Below are positions 59,127 through 64,000 of a stretch of DNA of 64,000 nucleotides, piece after piece (within the stretch, counting starts at the first letter, position 1; each line of letters starts with the position of its first letter). Source of the DNA: Microbacterium sp. (GTDB taxonomy: Bacteria; Actinomycetota; Actinomycetes; Actinomycetales; Microbacteriaceae); assembly GCA_017306415.1 (NCBI GenBank), contig JAFKIL010000002.1, positions 186,001 to 250,000 on the forward strand, written 5' to 3'. The position numbers and the translations under genes were made by a program. The notes beneath the pieces are model-generated. The model worked only from the letters and a program-made list of their open reading frames with translations. It ran no database searches and was not told where the DNA came from.

Positions 59127-60484
59127 CGTCCCTGCAGCGCCTTCCATGCGCGCCCGAGGCGTCGCCGAGCACCTCCGATCACGAGCCGGACCTGCTCCCC
59201 GCGTCCCACCCCGCCGGTCGACGCCATCGCGCGTCGCAGGATGCCGCGGCGAGCGCCGCCGGGAAGCTGCAGCTCCGTCAGCCGTCGTGCGGCGAAGTAC
59301 CGCGCCCGCTCTTCGTCACCCAGGTCGCGCAGCACCTCGATCGCACGCGGGCGCAGATGCGACATGATCTCGGGCTGCATGCAGTAGCCGACGGCATCCA
59401 CGAGACGCTGGAGCGCGTCGGGGTGGGCGTACCGCGCGTCATCCCGCGTGAGCGCGTCGACGATCGTCACCGGCACGCGGTTCCCGTTCTCGTAGGGAGT
59501 GAGCCGCCCGAGCAGGATCTCGTTCCCGACGGCGGCGACGGGGGTGCCGAACAGGGCGCCGACGGTCGGCAGCGCGGACGAGAAGCCCGCCACCACGACC
59601 ACCGGATCCAGCCGGGCGACCAGGACCTCCGCCGGGGCGTCCCCCTCGTAGATCTCGCAGTCGATCCCGTGCTCGGCCGCGCGGCGGCGCACCGCGTCCG
59701 ACGCCGTCGGCGGTGCGGACGGATGCGGCTTGAACACGATCCGCCGTGCGCCGTGATCGCGCGCGCGGTCGACCATCTCGACCTGCATCCGCTGTTCCTC
59801 GTCCACGGAGACGAGCCCCAGGGCGGCGAGGTACTGCCCGAGCACGACCGCCGTGGGCTCCGCCGCGGTCGCGAGCCACGTCAGGCACGCGTCCCCCTCT
59901 TCCTGCGCAAGGCGCTCGATCACCGCGCGCATCGCGGCGGGCGGCACCGGCACGCGGGGCGCACCCGTCTCGGTGAACACGAGGGGCATCACGCCCGGCA
60001 CGACGTCTGCGTACACGACGCGGCGCACGCGCTCGACGACCGTCCGCGGGAGCCGGTCGCGGATCGGCGAGTACGTCATCAGCCCGTCGCCCACCACCGT
60101 GATCGACGCGCCGGGGAAGACAGCGGCGATGGTCCGTGACGGTGCCACCTGGGGGCTCTGCAGGAAGAGCTCGACCGGCTCGTCCGGGAGGTCCCACGCC
60201 CGACGCAGCAGGCGCTCGAGCAGGGGTCCGTCCTCGGCGGCGGGACTCCACGCCGTCGGCAGGAGCGGCGCGATCAGCTCGTTGAGGCTCTCGACCCGGT
60301 CGAACCGCGTGAGCAGCGGGCGCAGCGTCGGGAGCTCGCCAGGACTCGCGGCCGTCTCCGGCAGCGGTGCGGCGTTGACCGACACGAGCACGCGCAATCC
60401 CCCGGGACGGATGAGGCCGGCGTCCATCGCAGCGACCACCGTGGTGAGGGCGTACCCGGAGTTGAGCACGAACAGCTGCACCAT
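59123..60484 (-). CDS. Polysialyltransferase-family protein (alpha-2,8-polysialyltransferase-like)
   Basis: A 453-residue GT-B-type enzyme. It carries the three bacterial sialyltransferase motifs: a D/E-D-G-like VVGDGLM (131-136), the HP motif FKPHPS (251-256) and the Ser-Ser motif GFSSALP (300-306). It would use CMP-nonulosonate made by the downstream genes to build a surface polymer. No membrane helix is seen, so it is cytoplasmic or peripheral. The start overlaps the glycosyltransferase 2 stop as TGATG. Confidence 0.85.
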   Translation of the reverse strand: MVQLFVLNSGYALTTVVAAMDAGLIRPGGLRVLVSVNAAPLPETAASPGELPTLRPLLTRFDRVESLNELIAPLLPTAWSPAAEDGPLLERLLRRAWDLPDEPVELFLQSPQVAPSRTIAAVFPGASITVVGDGLMTYSPIRDRLPRTVVERVRRVVYADVVPGVMPLVFTETGAPRVPVPPAAMRAVIERLAQEEGDACLTWLATAAEPTAVVLGQYLAALGLVSVDEEQRMQVEMVDRARDHGARRIVFKPHPSAPPTASDAVRRRAAEHGIDCEIYEGDAPAEVLVARLDPVVVVAGFSSALPTVGALFGTPVAAVGNEILLGRLTPYENGNRVPVTIVDALTRDDARYAHPDALQRLVDAVGYCMQPEIMSHLRPRAIEVLRDLGDEERARYFAARRLTELQLPGGARRGILRRAMASTGGVGRGEQVRLVIGGARRRLGRAWKALQGR

Positions 60485-61452
60485 CACCGCACCCCGCGGA
60501 GGATGCCGGCCAGCCGGTGCCGGCGGCGATCGGGCATCGCGCGCAGCGCGGCATCCACCTCCGGTGCGGGCATGGCGGCCACCAGCTCGCCGACGCCCGT
60601 GCGCAGCCGGCGTCGCACGGGAGCGCTCATCCGGCCGGACCGGTGGAGGTGGTGGGCGCACACGGCCAGGGTGGTCGCGACGATCTTGGGCAGGAAGCGC
60701 GCGCTCTCGGCATCCCCCTCGACGACGGCGACGGCCTCCGCGAACGCCGGGAGGAAGTCGAGCTGCCGTTCGTCCGCGATCTGCGTGAGCGAGGTCGGCA
60801 CGCCGCGGCGGTAGAGGATGGCGGGAGCATCGACGACGGCGAAGGACTTCGCCCGCAGATGCAGCCGCCAGATCCACGGTCGATCCTCCGCCGTGAACAG
60901 CCCCTCCGGGAAGCCGAGCAGTCCCTTGTCGACGAGCTTGCGGTGGAACATGCCCGCCCAGGCATACGGATAGTCGACCATCGTCGTGTCGTCGTCGGGG
61001 AGGATGGCGTCGCGCGGCGACGCGACCACGCCGCGCCACGGATACGGTGCGCGCACGAGCTGTCGTCGGCCCTCGGTCGACGTGACGTGGTCGGTCCGGA
61101 CGAAGTCGCAGCCCAGGTGCCGCATCGACGACACCAGGGCGGCGATGCGCCCCGGCTGCATCCAGTCGTCGCCGTCGACGAAGCAGAAGTAGTCGCCCTC
61201 GATGTGGGGGAGCGCCTGGTTTCGTGCGCTCGCGAGGCCCACCGGTCGGGCGTTCGTGAGCAGTTCGAAGCGGTCGAACCGCGAGGCGAAGTGCCGGACG
61301 ACGGCCGCGGTGTCATCGGTCGATCCGTCGTCGATGACGACGACCTTGAGCGCAGAGGGCTCATCGAACTGACGGGCGAGCGTGGCGAGCGTCGTCCCGA
61401 TGTAGTCGGCGGCATCCTTCGCGGGAAGGATCACCGTAGCCTGCGGCCCCAC
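60484..61452 (-). CDS. Family 2 glycosyltransferase
   Basis: A 322-residue GT-A transferase. TVILPAKDAADYIGTTLATL opens the domain, VVVIDDGSTDDT carries the nucleotide-binding Asp residues, FCFVDGDDWMQPG holds the DxD, and TAEDRPWIWRLHLR the later E-D-x-x-(W/F). C-terminal residues 230-322 are helical and basic. I chose the GTG at 61452 with GGGAG 4 nt upstream; upstream in-frame ATGs would add an Arg-rich stretch unlike the family. First gene of the cluster, probably adding a sugar to the acceptor of the nonulosonate polymer. Confidence 0.88.
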   Translation of the reverse strand: MGPQATVILPAKDAADYIGTTLATLARQFDEPSALKVVVIDDGSTDDTAAVVRHFASRFDRFELLTNARPVGLASARNQALPHIEGDYFCFVDGDDWMQPGRIAALVSSMRHLGCDFVRTDHVTSTEGRRQLVRAPYPWRGVVASPRDAILPDDDTTMVDYPYAWAGMFHRKLVDKGLLGFPEGLFTAEDRPWIWRLHLRAKSFAVVDAPAILYRRGVPTSLTQIADERQLDFLPAFAEAVAVVEGDAESARFLPKIVATTLAVCAHHLHRSGRMSAPVRRRLRTGVGELVAAMPAPEVDAALRAMPDRRRHRLAGILRGVR

Positions 61453-61580
61453 AGCACTCCCGTGTCGCTCGTCGCGACCGCGTCCGCGATCGAACGGCCA
61501 CGCTCTCAGGGCACCGTGACGGACGGGGGGCCGGGAGGTGAACGGACGGTGGCGGGAATCGATGCGTTCGCCGGGCACAG

Positions 61581-61651
61581 CCACCAGAACTGGTGGCCTC
61601 GGATGCGGGAGCCGCGTGAGTCTGCGGGCACGCGTTCCCCACTTCTGGGGG
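61581..61651. promoter_or_regulatory. Two dyads in the divergent promoter of the nonulosonate cluster
   Basis: CCACCAGAACTGGTGG (61581-61596, perfect 7-bp arms) and CCCCACTTCTGGGGG (61637-61651) lie in the 329-bp gap (61453-61781) between the glycosyltransferase cluster and the plus-strand membrane-protein gene. Both share the CCA-s-ww-CT-GG core of the sites at 54231 and 55621. The rest of the gap holds no ORF I would trust. Confidence 0.5.
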
Positions 61652-61781
61652 ATTCCGGTCTAAGTGGCTGTCCTGCTTCTGCGCGGATGCTGAGGTTGCG
61701 CCATCACGCTTCCGGTCTTCGCGCGCCGCCCCATCTAGGCGGATCGCAGGCTTCGGACTGGCGGAATTGAAAGGAACGAGC

Positions 61782-62183
61782 ATGAATCTGGCAAGCAGGG
61801 GAGCTGCCCGAGACGCGCATGAAGAACTTCGTCTTGTGGGGTTGAATCCAGCTGTGGACATGAGCCGTGAAGACCGACACCTGCCGTGGCTCACGCCCAT
61901 CCTGTGGGCAGCAGCGGTGATCACGTACGGCGGAGCGTTCTTCTTCCTCCTCGACTTCGCGTTCTCCCACATCGCGAACGCACGCAACCCCGGGGCCGCG
62001 ATGGACCGAGCGATCGCCATCCTCTTCTACCCCGGTCTCGCCATTCTCGTGGTGTCGGTCATCACGGCGAGCGTCGTCCGGATCTGGGAGATCCGCTCGC
62101 GGTGGATCGCGGCTGCGGCGTTCGTCATCATCGCCGCCCTCGCCTCGGTGAGCATCTCGATCGCGGTGGGTTCGGTCGCGTGA
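61782..62183 (+). CDS. Small membrane protein of unknown function
   Basis: A 133-residue protein. A polar 50-residue N-terminus is followed by three membrane helices (TPILWAAAVITYGGAFFFLLDFAF, AIAILFYPGLAILVVSVITASVV and WIAAAAFVIIAALASVSISIAV). No family recognised. The ATG at 61782 has AAAGGA 6 nt upstream; a shorter form from 61860 is possible. The dyad at 61637 lies about 130 bp upstream, hinting at co-regulation with the nonulosonate cluster or the stress cassette. Confidence 0.7.
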   Translation: MNLASRGAARDAHEELRLVGLNPAVDMSREDRHLPWLTPILWAAAVITYGGAFFFLLDFAFSHIANARNPGAAMDRAIAILFYPGLAILVVSVITASVVRIWEIRSRWIAAAAFVIIAALASVSISIAVGSVA

Positions 62184-62220
62184 TGCCTGAACGGGCCCGA
62201 AGCGCTCGGCGCCGTGCGGC

Positions 62221-64000
62221 TCACCGCATTCGCGGCCGCCGCCATCGCCGCGCGAGAGCCGTCCCGGCAGCCAGCATCCCGCCCGCGCCGAGAAGGACGC
62301 CGCCGAGGATCCGGATCCAGGCCGTACCGCTCCCGCCCGCCTGAGGCAGGACCAGAGCGGGCACGTCCTGCACGCGAATTGTCGGCACACCCGACACGGT
62401 GACGAGTGACACGTTCGAGGGCGACCCGGCCGTGAGCTGAATCGTCCCGGTGGCCGAGATCGTGAACCCGACTCGCCCGGCCAGGAGGGCGAAGCCGGGG
62501 GACGCCCGCGTCTCCTCCAGCCAGTATGTGCCCGGCAGCAGCGTGGTGTCGCGGAACAGTCCCGTGATCGTCGCGCCACCGGCATCCGTGGCGGGCGCGA
62601 CTGAGCCGACGATCGCCGACCCGCCGGTCGCGGCCCCGTACACCGCCCACGCCGAACCGTCCATCGGGACGACGACGGCGTCGGAATCCTCGCCCACCTT
62701 CTGCACCTGCAGGACCGCCGGCGTGACCTGGGTGGTGCTGCATGTCGACGCGCACGGGTCCGGCGCGACGGCGGAGCCGGAGCCCGACACCGTGTTGTGC
62801 AGCGTCGCCGACCACGCATCGGCGCCGACCGTGACGCGGTACACGACCACGGCGGCCGCGCCGGCCGGCAGGGTGAACGGGCCGACGGTCAGCACCCCGC
62901 CGACCGGATCGGCCACCGCCACCGAGGCCCCCGCGCCGACCGTCAGCGTCGCGGAGCCCGCGACGAACGTCGCCGACCCGAGGACTCCGGACAGGTCATC
63001 GCGGAGCACCGTGCCCGGCAGATCGATCGTCGCCGCGCTGGTCGCCGTCACCCGGTAGGTGATCGTGTCGCCCGGCTGCACCACGGCGCCTTCGGTCAGC
63101 GCCGCCGCGCCGAGCGAGGCGCTCTTGGCGAGGGACCACCGGGTGATCGGGACGACCTGCACGGTCGCCTCCGCGGTGTTCGAGAGCACGGTGAGACCGC
63201 TCGCGGTGCGCCCGGCGGCGGACGCGGTGTCGTCGATCCTGCCGTGGTCGACGTCCGCCTGCGTGGAGACGTAGCTCCCCGTGCACACCATGCTGGTGTG
63301 CGCCGCCAAGGCGGTCAGCGGGCACGACGGGCCGGCCGTCAACGGTCCGGCGGGCTGCCGCTGCACGTCCGTGAGGACGATGCCCTGCACCGCGACATCC
63401 GAGATGTTCGACACGGTGAAGCTGTATGTGACGGTCTGCCCGACACCCGTGATGGTCGTCGGCGTCGGCGTCTTCGTGACCTGGAGCCCGACGCAGGCAC
63501 TCGCATCCTGCACGGAGGAGGCCCCGTAGTACGCGGGCCCACCGCTGCGCACCACCGTGACGGGGAAGGCTCCGACGTTCGTGGTCGGGATGTCTGCGAC
63601 GGCGACCCGGCTCAGGTCCCCGGTCGGCGTGACCATGTACACGTAGCCGCCCGACTGCGCACCTCCGTGCATCCGCGGCAGCGTGCCGACGAAGGTCAGG
63701 CTGCCGTCCGGGTGGATCCGGTACGCGAGCGACGTCGTGATGTCGCCGCTCCCCTGGACGCCGAAGGCCAGGACGTCGCCGTCGGGTAGCTGGAAGAAGT
63801 CTCCGGCCGAAGATATCGTCGCGGGGAACTGCGTCCACAGCGTCGTCTGACCGGTCGCGATGTCGAGACGGTAGATGTCACGCGACGAGTAGCTGCCGAC
63901 GAGCAGGGTGCTCGCGTCGAGCGCCGTCAGAGCGTTCGCGCTGTAGGCGGTCTGTCCCGGCATCGTCGTCTGGGTGAGCATCGGCCCGGTGAGGGGGCGG
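62221..64000 (-). CDS. Large sortase-type surface protein, N-terminus beyond the window
   Basis: At least 593 residues are visible, and the frame remains open to the right edge. The first part has propeller-like units (LDIATGQTTLWTQFP, DGDVLAFGVQGSGD). Two DUF11-type beta-sandwich repeats follow (ITGVGQTVTYSFTVSNISDV, VVQPGDTITYRVTATSAAT), then a SpaA/prealbumin-like module (GLFRDTTLLPGTYWLEETRASPGF). The C-terminus has an LPQAG sorting-like motif, a hydrophobic helix (GGVLLGAGGMLAAGTALA) and RRWRRPR. It is probably covalently linked to the cell wall. LPQAG deviates from canonical LPxTG by Thr to Ala, which some sortases accept. Function may be adhesion or scaffold. Confidence 0.88.
   Translation of the reverse strand, partial: RPLTGPMLTQTTMPGQTAYSANALTALDASTLLVGSYSSRDIYRLDIATGQTTLWTQFPATISSAGDFFQLPDGDVLAFGVQGSGDITTSLAYRIHPDGSLTFVGTLPRMHGGAQSGGYVYMVTPTGDLSRVAVADIPTTNVGAFPVTVVRSGGPAYYGASSVQDASACVGLQVTKTPTPTTITGVGQTVTYSFTVSNISDVAVQGIVLTDVQRQPAGPLTAGPSCPLTALAAHTSMVCTGSYVSTQADVDHGRIDDTASAAGRTASGLTVLSNTAEATVQVVPITRWSLAKSASLGAAALTEGAVVQPGDTITYRVTATSAATIDLPGTVLRDDLSGVLGSATFVAGSATLTVGAGASVAVADPVGGVLTVGPFTLPAGAAAVVVYRVTVGADAWSATLHNTVSGSGSAVAPDPCASTCSTTQVTPAVLQVQKVGEDSDAVVVPMDGSAWAVYGAATGGSAIVGSVAPATDAGGATITGLFRDTTLLPGTYWLEETRASPGFALLAGRVGFTISATGTIQLTAGSPSNVSLVTVSGVPTIRVQDVPALVLPQAGGSGTAWIRILGGVLLGAGGMLAAGTALARRWRRPRMR

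Noticed and set aside
55671-61452. Lipopolysaccharide sialylation locus of a Gram-negative donor
   Set aside because: GC content, codon use and overlaps match the surrounding actinobacterial genes, so recent transfer from such a donor is unlikely.

Overview
The window comes from a high-GC actinobacterium. Gene content and style suggest Microbacterium or a close relative in the Microbacteriaceae: no tRNA or rRNA genes, long operons joined by ATGA, GTGA or TGATG overlaps, many GTG starts with GGAGG-type ribosome binding sites, and families typical of soil or host-associated actinobacteria. The genus call is an inference from overall character, not from a phylogenetic marker.

Layout. 1-8.4 kb: a minus-strand carbohydrate locus holding a GH20-like TIM-barrel protein, a two-domain GATase-like/deacetylase-like protein, a lipoprotein solute-binding protein and an Opp/Dpp-type ABC transporter whose last ATPase runs off the left edge. 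8.6-11 kb: a secreted beta-propeller protein. 11.1-15.2 kb: two Gfo/Idh/MocA oxidoreductases and a ThuA-like protein, divergent from a LacI repressor with a palindromic site between them. 15.3-18.1 kb: a Tat-exported metallophosphoesterase with a lipoprotein and a membrane protein. 18.2-24.2 kb: small regulatory and redox modules, including two TetR/oxidoreductase divergent pairs with visible operators. 24.6-27.4 kb: a less GC-rich accessory patch with an OLD-family nuclease, a DUF4304 remnant and an unknown ORF.

28-34.4 kb is core replication and translation: dnaB, and rpsF-ssb-rpsR-rplI. Between these lie two surface-protein genes, one a LAETG-anchored protein with seven chaplin-like repeats and a collagen-like stalk. 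34.7-38.9 kb: a GPH symporter with a GH38 alpha-mannosidase. 39-42 kb: two proteins of unknown function and a TMEM175-like channel. 42-47.5 kb: a second Opp/Dpp transporter with a fused double ATPase. 47.7-50.4 kb: a polar amino-acid ABC transporter. 50.6-54.2 kb: an ABC-2 exporter co-transcribed with a DesK/DesR-like two-component system. 54.3-55.6 kb: a HdeD-DUF6325-SHOCT stress-type cassette.

55.7-61.5 kb is a five-gene nonulosonic-acid (sialic acid or Kdn) cluster: glycosyltransferase 2, polysialyltransferase-like protein, CMP-sugar synthetase fused to a KdsC-like phosphatase, a short NeuB, and a DUF6716 glycosyltransferase. The window ends in a large sortase-type surface protein. Together with the chaplin-like protein, this points to a decorated cell surface.

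The most interesting signals are: the chaplin-like LAETG protein; the nonulosonic-acid polymer cluster; four related dyad sites (consensus CCnCCAGwwCTrGnGG) between 54.2 and 61.7 kb that may define a small regulon; strong hairpins placed between binding-protein and permease genes in both Opp/Dpp operons; and a doubled TGACnnnGTCA operator whose second copy lies inside the first codons of the gene it probably controls.
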